Source of the DNA: Deltaproteobacteria bacterium
Lineage (GTDB): Bacteria; Myxococcota_C; UBA6777
Length of the DNA stretch: 55,211 nt
Direction: 5' to 3'
Assembly: GCA_002731275.1 (NCBI GenBank)
Contig: PCBK01000072.1
Span: forward strand, 1 to 55,211
Part shown: in pieces, positions 16,447 to 25,051 of the stretch
How the letters are laid out: the number at the start of each line of letters is the position of its first letter
Numbering within the stretch: position 1 is the stretch's first letter
The notes under the pieces: generated by a model
Databases searched by the model: none
The model's input: only the letters and a program-made list of their open reading frames with translations
Told to the model about the DNA's origin: nothing
Translations under genes and position numbers: made by a program

Positions 16447-17241
16447 ATGCGAATGCCAAATATCCGCAAAACAAGCAAAACATCACGTCCCCGCTCCAAC
16501 CAAGAGACCTCTTCAGAGCAAGGGACCAACAAAAACAAAGCAGATGTTGCGCAGATGACTCGCGATGAGTTGATCCATCAATTTCGCCCCTACGTGCGCA
16601 ATATCGCACACAAGATAAGCAAAACACTCTCCAAAGACGTCGACTTCGAAGATCTGATAGGTTACGGCGAGCTCGGCCTTATCGAAGCCGCTGATCGCTT
16701 CGACCCAACCTTCAAGGTCAACTTCATGACCTTTGCTTACTACCGCATCCGGGGCGCGATTTACGACGGCTTGCGCGGCATGGGCTGGGTCTCACGCTCT
16801 CAATACGCAAAACTCCGCTATGAAGAGCGCGCAAACAACTACATCACGAGCGTCAACGAGCGAAACGCCTCCAGCCATAGCAGCTCACTCGGAGATGAAG
16901 TCGACCAGATCGGCGACGTGATCACAACTCTCGCCACGATCTACATCACATCTCTCGACGCATCCGAACACATCCAAGTCCAAACAGACAGCCCCGAGAG
17001 CGATCCCTATCACCAGGTCGAGCTGAAACAAGCCAAAGTCCTGATCCGAGAAGCCCTCACCCACCTCTCCGAGCAAGAACGCGAGCTCCTCCAGTACTAC
17101 TACTACAAAGACTACACCCTCGAACAAGCCGGCAGCGAACTCGGACTCTCCAAATCTTGGGCCTCCCGACTTCACGCACGGGCGATCCAAAAATTGCAAA
17201 AGTACGTCAAAGAACTCGCCCCCGAAGGCATCAAAACATAA
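16447..17241 (+). CDS. FliA/WhiG-type sigma factor (sigma-28 family)
   Basis: A 264-residue sigma factor. Region 2 runs about 40-125 (VRNIAHKIS, VDFEDLIGYGELGLIEAADRFD, VNFMTFAYYRIRGAIYDGLRGMGWVSRS). Region 3 is diverged, and region 4 runs about 205-255 (LSEQERELLQYYYYKDYTLEQAGSELGLSKSWASRLHARAIQKL). Region 2.4 with RIRGAIYDGLR and W-V-S-R-S is typical of FliA/WhiG, which read GCCGATAA-type -10 boxes. Two such boxes lie on either side of this gene. Residues 1-36 are a basic, probably disordered extension; the start is uncertain, and an ATG at 16555 would remove it. No FlgM-like anti-sigma factor is recognisable nearby. Confidence 0.85.
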   Translation: MRMPNIRKTSKTSRPRSNQETSSEQGTNKNKADVAQMTRDELIHQFRPYVRNIAHKISKTLSKDVDFEDLIGYGELGLIEAADRFDPTFKVNFMTFAYYRIRGAIYDGLRGMGWVSRSQYAKLRYEERANNYITSVNERNASSHSSSLGDEVDQIGDVITTLATIYITSLDASEHIQVQTDSPESDPYHQVELKQAKVLIREALTHLSEQERELLQYYYYKDYTLEQAGSELGLSKSWASRLHARAIQKLQKYVKELAPEGIKT

Positions 17242-17305
17242 ACGCGTTGTTTCGCAATAAAAACAAACAACTACAAAAAAAGATAGACCGCTCACAGAAA
17301 ATCAG

Positions 17306-17332
17306 CAACTTTACTTTTGGTCCTGCCGAAAC
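17306..17332 (+). promoter_or_regulatory. Sigma-28 (FliA)-type promoter before sctI
   Basis: CAACTTTA (17306-17313), an 11-base spacer and GCCGAAAC (17325-17332). The -10 matches the FliA box well and the spacer is exact; the -35 matches four of eight bases. It lies 58 bases before the sctI ATG. Confidence 0.55.
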
Positions 17333-17390
17333 TAGTATCGTGAGTTGTCGATAAATACCATTTTACGAACATAGATCAGGAGCCAATACA

Positions 17391-17930
17391 ATGAGTGATC
17401 CAATTTCCGGTGGTGGCGGAGCTGCTCTCAAAATCGCGATGCAGCAATTGCAACAAATGCAACAAACAAAGCCCCCTGTCGCTCAGCCAGGGCAACAAGG
17501 TGGTGGAGTCTCTTCTTTCCAGAAGACCATGCAAAACCACCAAACAAACCAGGCGCAAAAAGTCAATCAGGTCAACGATGTGCAAAAAGCAAATCAGGCC
17601 GGAAAGACCCGCTCCATTCGCAACATCGCGCAAAGCCAAAAGGTCCAGGCGACACAAAAAACTGACGCCACGCGCATGAACAAGCTCAACAACACCAAGT
17701 CCAACGCGCCCAAAGGCCTCTCTCGTATGATGGAAGGTCTCAGCAACCGCAAAAAGGACATGGACAAGCTGATCAAGCAAGTCCTCGCTGGCAAAAAAGG
17801 CTTCAACCAAAAAGAGCTCCTCGTTCTCCAATACAAAGTCTCCACCTTCTCCATGGAGATGGACCTCACCAGTAAAGTCGTCGAAAAGTCGACTGGTGGT
17901 GTCAAACAAGCGATGAACACCCAAGTCTAA
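17391..17930 (+). CDS. sctI: T3SS inner rod protein SctI
   Basis: A 179-residue protein. The C-terminal 60 residues (KKGFNQKELLVLQYKVSTFSM, then LTSKVVEKSTGGVKQ) carry the inner-rod signature: an E-L-L-x-L-Q helix, a bend, and a final helix with VSK-V-x-K-x-T-x-x-x-K-Q. This segment forms the rod between the export gate and the needle in SctI/PrgJ/YscI. Residues 1-110 are Gln/Asn/Lys-rich and disordered, longer than in classical rods of about 100 residues. A good AGGAG site precedes the ATG. The gene lies directly before sctJ, as in many injectisome operons. Confidence 0.8.
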   Translation: MSDPISGGGGAALKIAMQQLQQMQQTKPPVAQPGQQGGGVSSFQKTMQNHQTNQAQKVNQVNDVQKANQAGKTRSIRNIAQSQKVQATQKTDATRMNKLNNTKSNAPKGLSRMMEGLSNRKKDMDKLIKQVLAGKKGFNQKELLVLQYKVSTFSMEMDLTSKVVEKSTGGVKQAMNTQV

Positions 17931-18140
17931 TCTCCCCCGCCTCTCCCTTTCCCAACTCACATCCCCTCTCCTCGTAAAATGGATGAGCCTTCACGCTCGC
18001 ACAAGACAACTTCACGCCAAAGTCAACGACAGGCTCTTGCTTAAGCCTCCGGGCTATGCTATAGATCTCAACATCATTCTGGAGCTTGAACCCTATCTCC
18101 TTGTATGCCCCAAAACCCAGCGCGGATGGGAGTAATCGCC

Positions 18141-18986
18141 TTGAACCGACGTTACAATATTCTGTTAGCAGGTCTCCTTTCTTCTTTTCTCTTGCTCGCA
18201 GGTTGCTCAACAGAGATCCAACACAACCTGACAGAGAATCAAGCCAATAAGATCGTTGTATTGTTTGCGAAAGCCGGCATACAGGCAACCAAACAAAAAG
18301 ATGCCTCAGGCCGAGAGGTCAAATGGACCATCGTCGTCGGCAGCTCGGACAAAGTCAAAGCCATCAAGCTGCTGCAACAACATAACATCCCCTCCAAAAA
18401 GGCTGCCGGTTTGAGCGAAACTTACAGCCAGACGGGAATGATCCCCACAGCCACACAAGAGCGTGCGCGCTTCTTGATGGCACAAGCCGGTGAGCTGACC
18501 AAAACATTCAAAGCCATTGGTGGTGTCCTCGACGCACGTGTCCACCTCGTCATCCCCGAAGACAAGATCCTCCGAACGCCCGGAGAAAAACCACCCGAAG
18601 CGCGCGCCTCCGTCTTCCTGAGTGTCAAAACAGGGCAATTCAAAAGCGCCGTCAACAAACGTCGCTGGTTTGCGGAACTTTCGCGAGATGCAAAGTCCCT
18701 CGTCAACGGTAGTATCGAGAAACTCAAAGCACAAAACATCAGCGTCGTCATTCGACCACACGTCGTCCCCGGCGAGAGTGCGACAGAGACCATCGGAAAT
18801 GACCTCCAGACCTCCTCTGTCCTCTCCATCCGTGTCGACACCAAACACGCGATGCGACTCAAACTGATCCTTGGCGGAATGGTCCTCTTGCTCGTGCTCT
18901 TCATCTCCCTCTTTGTGTGGTTCTTTACACGCGCAACCTCCCTCAAAAACCAACTGCGCGCGCTCAACACAAACGCATTCAATTAA
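18141..18986 (+). CDS. sctJ: T3SS inner membrane ring lipoprotein SctJ
   Basis: A 281-residue homologue of YscJ/PrgK and of the N-terminal part of FliF. The lipoprotein signal ends in the lipobox LLAGC. The two ring-building motifs follow: ENQANKIVVLFAKAGIQATKQ at about 30-50 and the second at about 110-190 with GELTKTFKAIGGVLDARVHLVIPE and PEARASVFLSVK. A C-terminal membrane helix is at about 244-267 (LILGGMVLLLVLFISLFVWFF). The TTG at 18141 is preferred since GGGAG lies eight bases upstream and the signal peptide starts there; an ATG at 18105 has no ribosome site. It forms the inner-membrane ring of the secretion base. Confidence 0.9.
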   Translation: MNRRYNILLAGLLSSFLLLAGCSTEIQHNLTENQANKIVVLFAKAGIQATKQKDASGREVKWTIVVGSSDKVKAIKLLQQHNIPSKKAAGLSETYSQTGMIPTATQERARFLMAQAGELTKTFKAIGGVLDARVHLVIPEDKILRTPGEKPPEARASVFLSVKTGQFKSAVNKRRWFAELSRDAKSLVNGSIEKLKAQNISVVIRPHVVPGESATETIGNDLQTSSVLSIRVDTKHAMRLKLILGGMVLLLVLFISLFVWFFTRATSLKNQLRALNTNAFN

Positions 18987-19014
18987 CCCCTCCTGACCTC
19001 AAAGAGAGCCTTCC

Positions 19015-20076
19015 ATGCAACAACTCCAACAGCTCTCCAACGAACACTCCATCCTCGTGCTCACCCTTCTCATCCTCGAAGGCGAACAAGATCTCGACAT
19101 CTTGAGAATGTTCCCCGACGAGACAGCCGAACCTCTCTTACAAGCAGGTCAGGCGCTCAGTGAGATCGGCCCACGCAAACAAGTCCTCCCACAGCTGATC
19201 ACAGAGCTGAAAAAGCGCCTGAAGCTCGCGAACAAAAGCACCACAGAGCACTTCTCCGCTGACTGGCTCGCCGAATTTTTACAACACGAGAGCCCCATCG
19301 CGATCAGCTGCGTCTTGCGCAATTTCCCTCGCCCGATCGCCAACCAGATCGCCAAAAACTTCCCCCCAACAGTCACACAATCGCTGCCCACCCAACCTGG
19401 CACCGTCGAACCAGAGATCCTCCGTGTGGTACAAGAAGCCTTCGAGGGCAAGGTCCCAGAGCTTCCCGAGTATGAACCAGAAGAGCTCAACCTCAGCGCG
19501 CTCAAAGCAGCCAAAGCAGAAGAGATCTATATGCTGATCCGAGAGATTGGCTTCGTCGAATTGGCCGTAGCGTTCCGCGGTGCAGGAAAAGGACCGTTGA
19601 CAGAGCTCTGTCGTCGACTCGGTGCAGAAGAAGCCGAAAATCTCCTCAGCACGATCAAACGACTGCCCCCCTCTCCTTCAGACGAAGTGAAGGCCGCCCA
19701 AAGAAGTATCCGAGCCATCTCATTCACACATAGCTCACGCAGCGAGATCGTCGAAGAGGCAGGACTCAACCTTCTACACGCGGCGTTGCTTTCACTACCA
19801 GAGCGTGAGCGACAACTCATCGCATACCGCCTCCCAAAGCGCATCGGACAACGCCTCTTGTTGCCTGAATCGACCCCTATCGACGATCTTCAACGACTCA
19901 AGCTGCAACACCGCATCGCCAACACCCTACAATACCTCTCCGAAAAAGAACGCATCGCCCCATTCTGGAAACATATCGAGATCACCCTCCCCCCACTCCC
20001 CGAACCAGAGCCTGAAGAGGAAGAGTTTGGAGAGCTTACACCTGACGACGAAGAAACAGGAGACGCCCTCGACTGA
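19015..20076 (+). CDS. FliG-like protein in the sctK position
   Basis: A 353-residue soluble protein, close to the usual 330-345 of FliG. Three FliG-like parts are visible. Residues about 8-75 resemble the N-domain (SILVLTLLILEGEQDLDILRMF). Residues about 88-125 resemble the middle ARM motif (FLQHESPIAISCVLRNFP; FliG has EHPQTIAxxLxxLP). Residues about 170-240 resemble the C-terminal ARM unit (IREIGFVELAVAFRGAG, ending DEVKAAQRSI; FliG has LREVD-DLALALKGA and DVEEAQ). The tail is acidic. Classical injectisomes have SctK here, between sctJ and sctL, at the site FliG occupies in flagella but without clear sequence likeness. The charged torque helix of FliG is not evident. It probably links the SctJ ring to the cytosolic platform. 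Confidence 0.65.
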   Translation: MQQLQQLSNEHSILVLTLLILEGEQDLDILRMFPDETAEPLLQAGQALSEIGPRKQVLPQLITELKKRLKLANKSTTEHFSADWLAEFLQHESPIAISCVLRNFPRPIANQIAKNFPPTVTQSLPTQPGTVEPEILRVVQEAFEGKVPELPEYEPEELNLSALKAAKAEEIYMLIREIGFVELAVAFRGAGKGPLTELCRRLGAEEAENLLSTIKRLPPSPSDEVKAAQRSIRAISFTHSSRSEIVEEAGLNLLHAALLSLPERERQLIAYRLPKRIGQRLLLPESTPIDDLQRLKLQHRIANTLQYLSEKERIAPFWKHIEITLPPLPEPEPEEEEFGELTPDDEETGDALD

Positions 20077-20217
20077 ACATCTCCCTCCACGAAAGTCCAC
20101 TCTCCACACCATCATTTGCTTGTCCCTCTCAAAAGCTCATGAGGCGTTTGCCCCCTGTCTCCACGCGGCAATCCTATTCACTGTATGTGCGCAACGACAT
20201 CTCCTCTACGCTGAGGG

Positions 20218-20246
20218 ATGACAGTGACACGCAAACACGCTATAGT
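20218..20246 (+). promoter_or_regulatory. Sigma-70-type promoter for sctL-sctP
   Basis: ATGACA (20218-20223) and TATAGT (20241-20246) are spaced by 17 bases, in the 242-base gap before sctL. A 6-base hairpin CAGGGA/TCCCTG (20271-20287) lies in the leader that would result. This would let sctL-sctP be expressed apart from the FliA-type promoters. Confidence 0.5.
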
Positions 20247-20318
20247 AGATAAGATCAGAGCTGAACCAACCAGGGATATCTTCCCTGTATCGATAACCCT
20301 CAGTATATGGAGCAAACT

Positions 20319-21014
20319 ATGGCGGGCAATGTGATTAAGAAAGGAGGCGGTGGCGTCATCAAAAAAGGTGCCGGTGCAAATTACAGTTCGACAAACGCAC
20401 CTGCGACCAGCCGACGCCCACAGCCACATCAACGCCCCCAACATCGCAACAGCGGTGGGGTTATCCAGCGCGATGAGCTTGAAGCGCGCAACCAATACCA
20501 GGGTATCATCCAGAAGGCATACGCAGAAGCCGAGATGATCAGGGGTCAAGCCGAAGAGTACAGACAAAAAGGTTACCAAGACGGCTACCAAGAAGGGTTC
20601 GAAGAGGGGAAGTCCCAAATCACCGAGACCTTGTTGCGACTCGAACAAAATTACAAACAGCGTCTGGCCCAGACGGAGCCCGACCTCGTTAGACTCTCCG
20701 TGCAAATCGCCGAGAAACTCATCGGCGCGCAACTACAAATGCAACCCGATCTCATCGTCCAAATCGTAGGCAAAGCGCTCACCGCAGTCCGCCACCAGAG
20801 AGAGATCTTCTTGCGCGTCAATCCCGCAGACTACGAAGTCCTCACACAACATAAACCCCAACTTCTCGACTACCTCTCACGTGCCCAAGACATCGACATC
20901 CGCTCGGACAGCAGCATCGCACAAGGTAGCTGCATCGTCGAATCCGAGATCGGCACCATCGAAGCCGTACTGGAAAAACAGCTCGTGGCTTTTGAGAACG
21001 CTCTTTTGGGATAA
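20319..21014 (+). CDS. sctL: T3SS ATPase stator SctL (FliH-like)
   Basis: A 231-residue protein. Residues 1-45 carry short repeats (VIKKGG, VIKKGA, GVIQRDE) in a disordered stretch. The coiled-coil middle at about 50-120 contains a FliH-type small-residue helix (GYQDGYQEGFEEG). The C-terminal domain at about 125-230 (VRLSVQIAEKLIGAQL, ALTAVRHQREIFLRVNPADYE, DSSIAQGSCIVESEIGTIEA) is the ATPase-binding part of SctL/FliH. The ATG at 20319 is chosen because GGAG lies six bases upstream; another ATG sits at 20307. It regulates SctN and links it to the cytosolic platform. sctN follows by 29 bases. Confidence 0.88.
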   Translation: MAGNVIKKGGGGVIKKGAGANYSSTNAPATSRRPQPHQRPQHRNSGGVIQRDELEARNQYQGIIQKAYAEAEMIRGQAEEYRQKGYQDGYQEGFEEGKSQITETLLRLEQNYKQRLAQTEPDLVRLSVQIAEKLIGAQLQMQPDLIVQIVGKALTAVRHQREIFLRVNPADYEVLTQHKPQLLDYLSRAQDIDIRSDSSIAQGSCIVESEIGTIEAVLEKQLVAFENALLG

Positions 21015-21043
21015 GACCGGATGAAAGAAAGGGTCCACCGCAG

Positions 21044-22402
21044 ATGAGTCTTTTTTCGACAAACCAAGGTAACGGTTTCTCATCCTCTCTCCTCGATCTA
21101 TCGAAGTATATCGACAAACTCGATCAAGTCTCCACCATCAAAAGCCGTGGTCGCGTCACCGAAGTCGTCGGTCTCGTGATCAAAGCTGTTGTCGGAGGCG
21201 TACGCGTCGGCGAAATGGTCATCATCAAGAACCACAATGCTCCCGACATCCGCGCCGAAGTGGTTGGCTTTCGCGATGAACAGGTCATGCTCATGCCGAT
21301 CGGTGAAGCCATGGGGATCGGACCTGACTCTGAGGTCATCCCGACGGGAAAACCATTTACCATCAAGTGCGGTGATGAGTTACTTGGGCGCGTCCTCAAC
21401 GGCGTCGGCGAACCGATGGTTGGAGGTCCCCTCCCGCGCGGCATGGATGACTGGGCTGTCGAACGCCCACCACCCGATCCAATGGAACGTAAACGTGTCC
21501 TCCATCACCTGCCCTTTGGTGTCCGCGCGATCGATGGACTCCTCACAGTCGGCGAAGGACAACGGGTTGGACTCTTCGCTGGTTCTGGGGTTGGTAAATC
21601 GACCCTCATGGGACAGATCGCACGTAACGCTTCTTCGGACGTCAACGTCATCTGCCTGATCGGAGAGCGGGGGCGTGAAGTCCTCGACTTCATCGAAGAA
21701 TCTCTCGGAGAAGAAGGGATGGCGCGCTCGGTCCTCGTCGTCGCGACCTCGGACACCCCCTCTCTCGTCCGCTTGAAATCCGCCTTTGTATCAACAGCCA
21801 TCGCCGAGTACTTTCGCGAAAAAGGCGCCAAGGTCCTGTTTATGATGGACTCCACGACGCGATTTGCACGTGCACAACGTGAGATCGGCCTCGCTGTCGG
21901 AGAGCCCCCAGCGCGGCAAGGGTATCCCCCCTCCGTCTTCGCCATGCTCCCACGCTTGCTCGAACGCACTGGAAACTCCGCAAACGGCTCGATCACGGCC
22001 TTGTACACCATCCTCGTCGCAGGTGGTGACATGGAAGAACCGATCGCCGATGAGGTGCGTGGTATTCTCGACGGACACATCATCCTCAACCGAGAGCTTG
22101 GCGCAAAAAACCACTGGCCTGCGATCGACATTCTCCCCTCACTCAGTCGGGTCATGAATGGACTCGAAACACTGAATGACCGACATAAACCAGCCGCTAA
22201 GAAGTTACGGCAGGTGCTCGCAGCTTACAAAAAGAACGAAGACCTTATCCTCCTCGGCGCTTACACACATGGCTCCGACCCCGAGACTGATTACGCCATC
22301 GACAAGATCGAAGAGTGCAACAGCTTCCTCAAGCAAGGTCTCTACGAAAAACCTGACTTCAACGAATCCATCGATCACCTCGCGAGTATCTTTGGATTGT
22401 AA
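21044..22402 (+). CDS. sctN: T3SS ATPase SctN (FliI/YscN family)
   Basis: A 452-residue hexameric ATPase of the usual length. Walker A is GSGVGKST at 180-187 and Walker B ends at Asp268 (VLFMMDSTTRFA). The family signature REIGLAVGEPPARQGYPPSVFAMLPRLLER follows. The beta-barrel start (residues 30-105) and helical end are complete. It uncouples chaperones and unfolds export substrates at the base of the secretion channel. The same motifs occur in flagellar FliI; the neighbouring SctI and SctJ argue for a non-flagellar system. It lies between its stator gene sctL and its stalk gene sctO. Confidence 0.95.
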   Translation: MSLFSTNQGNGFSSSLLDLSKYIDKLDQVSTIKSRGRVTEVVGLVIKAVVGGVRVGEMVIIKNHNAPDIRAEVVGFRDEQVMLMPIGEAMGIGPDSEVIPTGKPFTIKCGDELLGRVLNGVGEPMVGGPLPRGMDDWAVERPPPDPMERKRVLHHLPFGVRAIDGLLTVGEGQRVGLFAGSGVGKSTLMGQIARNASSDVNVICLIGERGREVLDFIEESLGEEGMARSVLVVATSDTPSLVRLKSAFVSTAIAEYFREKGAKVLFMMDSTTRFARAQREIGLAVGEPPARQGYPPSVFAMLPRLLERTGNSANGSITALYTILVAGGDMEEPIADEVRGILDGHIILNRELGAKNHWPAIDILPSLSRVMNGLETLNDRHKPAAKKLRQVLAAYKKNEDLILLGAYTHGSDPETDYAIDKIEECNSFLKQGLYEKPDFNESIDHLASIFGL

Positions 22403-22473
22403 TTACATCACAAAATCGACGCCCCATCGTCACGGTGTGCATCTTTTTTGTCTCGACATCAAGAGGATTGGAT

Positions 22474-22965
22474 ATGGCAAAACCTAAATATCGGCTTCAA
22501 ACGCTCCTCGAAATCCGAGAACGCACAGAAAAAGAAAAGAAGGATCAGCTCGCTGAAGCGAAAAAAATTCACCGACAAGAGCAACAAAAAGCGGAAGATC
22601 TCCGAAAAGAACATCAGGAGATGAAAGATCGTCGTGTTGCACAAGCGGAGGAGAACGCCCGCAAAGTGCAGTCCGGTGAGATGGGCATCGAAAAGTTCCT
22701 TGCAGCCGAACGTTACGTCAAAAGACTTGATCAAGAGATTGAAGATTTCAAGAGCGTGATCAAGGAACAAGACAAAAAAGTGATCTTCGCCGAGCAAGAA
22801 GTTGAATGGGCCACTGAGGAGCTGATCAAAGCAACACAGGAATATAAAGCCCTTGAAAAACATAAAGAAAAATGGGAAACTCAGTATAAAAAAGAAATGC
22901 AGGCCAAAGAAGAACTCAAACAGGAAGAGATCTCCATGGCCATGTTCCTTTTCCGCGACAAATAA
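22474..22965 (+). CDS. sctO: T3SS central stalk protein SctO (FliJ-like)
   Basis: A 163-residue, almost fully coiled-coil protein rich in Lys, Glu and Gln (YRLQTLLEIRERTEKEKKDQ, continuing to the end). Length, coiled coil and position directly after the ATPase gene define SctO/FliJ, the stalk that turns in the ATPase centre and contacts the export gate. Sequence identity between family members is always low, so the call leans on position. The ATG at 22474 has GAGG eight bases upstream. Confidence 0.82.
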   Translation: MAKPKYRLQTLLEIRERTEKEKKDQLAEAKKIHRQEQQKAEDLRKEHQEMKDRRVAQAEENARKVQSGEMGIEKFLAAERYVKRLDQEIEDFKSVIKEQDKKVIFAEQEVEWATEELIKATQEYKALEKHKEKWETQYKKEMQAKEELKQEEISMAMFLFRDK

Positions 22966-23001
22966 ACGTGTAGACGTGCAACGCCAACAAGGAGAATCGA
23001 C

Positions 23002-23850
23002 ATGAGTCGTGTTTCCAACCAACAATCACAACAGCCTGCTGTACAAAACCAAAAACCCCCCAAGGATCTCTCCAAAAACCAAAATGTTCAGCGCAAGGCC
23101 GGCGAAAACGCTTTCGCCAATCGCCTCAAGGGCAAAAATGAACAACCCAAACCCAAGCAACAAACGCTGAAGCAACCCACCGCCAAAGCCGGCACAGATG
23201 CTTCCACAGCGCTGCTCCAAAAACATGGTCAAATGGCGATGTCGAGACGCGGTGGCAAAACCACCGTCGCCGACCTACAAGCCAAACTCGAAGCTTTCCA
23301 AGGTGGCGAAGGAAAAGGCGCAAAACTCGACGGCGCAGCGATGGGCAAAGGCGACAAGATGCTCCTCGGCGACGGCGATAACACCCTCCAGGGTGATCTG
23401 CTCGGCCAACAAGGACAGAGCGGTGACATGAGCCAGATCGCTGGCCAACAAATGCTCGGACAAAACGGAATCGAAGCCGCACAAGGCACCTACCAGGTCC
23501 AAGGTGCCAAGATCCCCACTGCGATGCTCGACAAAATGGTTGAACACGCACGTGTCGGTGTCAACGCCACAGGCGCTCCCGAGTTCCAATTTGACCTCAA
23601 AGGCGATGTTCTCGGTGGGCTCAAAATGCGTATGTCTATGGATAATGGACAACTTAAAGCGATCTTTGTCGCTGAAAACCCCGAAGTCCGACGCCTCATC
23701 GATGGCAACATGCAAGATCTCAAGAAAGCCCTAGAAGATCGTGGAATCCATATCCGCGACCTCGAAGTACGCGACCCCAAAGAAGATCAACGCCAACGTC
23801 AGCGCGACCAACATAACAAAGATCGCGAACAAGCCTTCAGCCAAGACTAA
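23002..23850 (+). CDS. sctP: T3SS length-control protein SctP (FliK-like)
   Basis: A 282-residue protein. The first 180 residues are low-complexity, rich in Gln, Gly and Lys, as expected for a ruler. Residues about 185-250 match the FliK/SctP C-terminal switch domain (FQFDLKGDVLGGLKMRMSM, DNGQLKAIFVAENPEVRRL, LKKALEDRGIHI). The end is highly charged. It measures needle or hook length and switches substrate specificity at SctU. AAGGAG lies before the ATG. It is the last gene of the run; a convergent lipoprotein gene follows. Confidence 0.85.
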   Translation: MSRVSNQQSQQPAVQNQKPPKDLSKNQNVQRKAGENAFANRLKGKNEQPKPKQQTLKQPTAKAGTDASTALLQKHGQMAMSRRGGKTTVADLQAKLEAFQGGEGKGAKLDGAAMGKGDKMLLGDGDNTLQGDLLGQQGQSGDMSQIAGQQMLGQNGIEAAQGTYQVQGAKIPTAMLDKMVEHARVGVNATGAPEFQFDLKGDVLGGLKMRMSMDNGQLKAIFVAENPEVRRLIDGNMQDLKKALEDRGIHIRDLEVRDPKEDQRQRQRDQHNKDREQAFSQD

Positions 23851-23891
23851 TCACCCTCTCCCCACTCCCTCAACGACAAAACACCTGAGCG

Positions 23892-24932
23892 TTAGCTTTC
23901 CTCCTCAAACGCTTTGATCCGCTCAAAGTAAATCTGCTTCCCTCTCAGCACGCCCTCAGAGCGAAACAAAAACCCACAGCCGCGCGCCTCCAGACGGACA
24001 GGCACAGACAGTGTCGCCCAAGGAATGCGTCTGATCACTTTCCTCTTCTTCGAGCTCATCAACAAACGCAGACGATAGTGTAGCCAATGTGCGTTGATCG
24101 GATAAAAGTCGAGCTGTGTCCACGGCGCCTTCGACCACGCCTTGCTCCCCTTTGCAAAGGAACGACAGCGCTCCTTTTCGAGAGGCGGTGTCCACTCGTG
24201 CTTCGACTGTAGCGCGCGATACGATGAACCCTTTAAGCGCTCTCTCCACATGTAAATCATCCGCCCAAAGTGCTCTAGTACCTCGCGCTTTAAATGCACA
24301 GGAACCCCCTCCCAACGCTTCCATGACCACTGTGGAACTTCGCCATTTTCAGGTTGGATATTCTTGGCTTCAACAAGCCACGAGGCCCGGATATCCTCAT
24401 GTATAGCGTGGAGCTTTAACCCCTGCACCTCCAATGAGATGTTCCGAAACTGCGTCCTTTGGTTGCGCCAGACATGTAGCTGTCGCCGAAAGTGGACAGT
24501 CGACGAAGGCGCACCGTACACCTTCTTGTACTGTCGCTGCATGGCTTTCACTTGTTTGGGGAGATGGGCACGACAGGACCACTCCACACGTACGAGCCCC
24601 CACTGATGGAAGGTCAACTCGTAACGACAGGGGTAGGGTGACGCCTGTGGCGTGTAGGCGAACATATGAACGCCCTCTGGGAGCTTCTTATCCAGGACTG
24701 GCTCCACTGCACGACACTGCCCCAACGACCACTCTCGACAGATGACACGCTGCGCTTGCCGGACAGAGCTTCCTGTTTGTAATCCCCGAAACAATGACAG
24801 CGCCCTGGGTTTTCGCCACAGGAGTTGCCTCGATGCGTGCTCAGGTGTCGTCTTCTTGTGTGGGCAACCTGACAAAAAAACACAGATCACGAGCAATAAT
24901 GTAAAGCCACGTATGTGTCGCGTATTTATCAA
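23892..24932 (-). CDS. Hypothetical lipoprotein
   Basis: A 346-residue protein. A TTG start at 24932 with AAAGGAG upstream gives a short signal peptide with lipobox VFLSGC; an ATG at 24977 would add 15 charged residues before it. The mature part is basic and rich in Arg and Trp (for example QWSWKRWEGVPVHLKREVLEHF). Several Cys residues (VICREWSLGQC, YPCRYEL, WSCRAHL) may pair. No family is recognised. It is convergent with sctP (41 bases between stops), so a link to secretion is possible only by position. Confidence 0.65.
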   Translation of the reverse strand: MINTRHIRGFTLLLVICVFLSGCPHKKTTPEHASRQLLWRKPRALSLFRGLQTGSSVRQAQRVICREWSLGQCRAVEPVLDKKLPEGVHMFAYTPQASPYPCRYELTFHQWGLVRVEWSCRAHLPKQVKAMQRQYKKVYGAPSSTVHFRRQLHVWRNQRTQFRNISLEVQGLKLHAIHEDIRASWLVEAKNIQPENGEVPQWSWKRWEGVPVHLKREVLEHFGRMIYMWRERLKGSSYRALQSKHEWTPPLEKERCRSFAKGSKAWSKAPWTQLDFYPINAHWLHYRLRLLMSSKKRKVIRRIPWATLSVPVRLEARGCGFLFRSEGVLRGKQIYFERIKAFEEES

Positions 24933-25051
24933 ATGAAGGCGCTCCTTTCCTTTGTCGTTCGATGTGAAAGGTGGCATGTGTTCGCGTTTGGTATATGATA
25001 GTCATCTGTTGAACAATGGTACAGTGCCACACAAGGAGACGGAGTGAGAAT

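Noticed and set aside
20285-20297. Third sigma-28-like box before sctL (ATCGATAA)
   Set aside because: There is no -35 match at the required distance; the sigma-70-like pair upstream is better.
14052-23850. Flagellar operon
   Set aside because: No flagellin, hook, rod or FliF gene is present; SctI and a lipoprotein SctJ with lipobox point to a non-flagellar system, despite FliG- and FliA-like genes.
24970-25000. Possible sigma-54 promoter (GTGGCATGTGTTCGC)
   Set aside because: The distance between the GG and GC elements is one base short of the fixed ten-base spacing.
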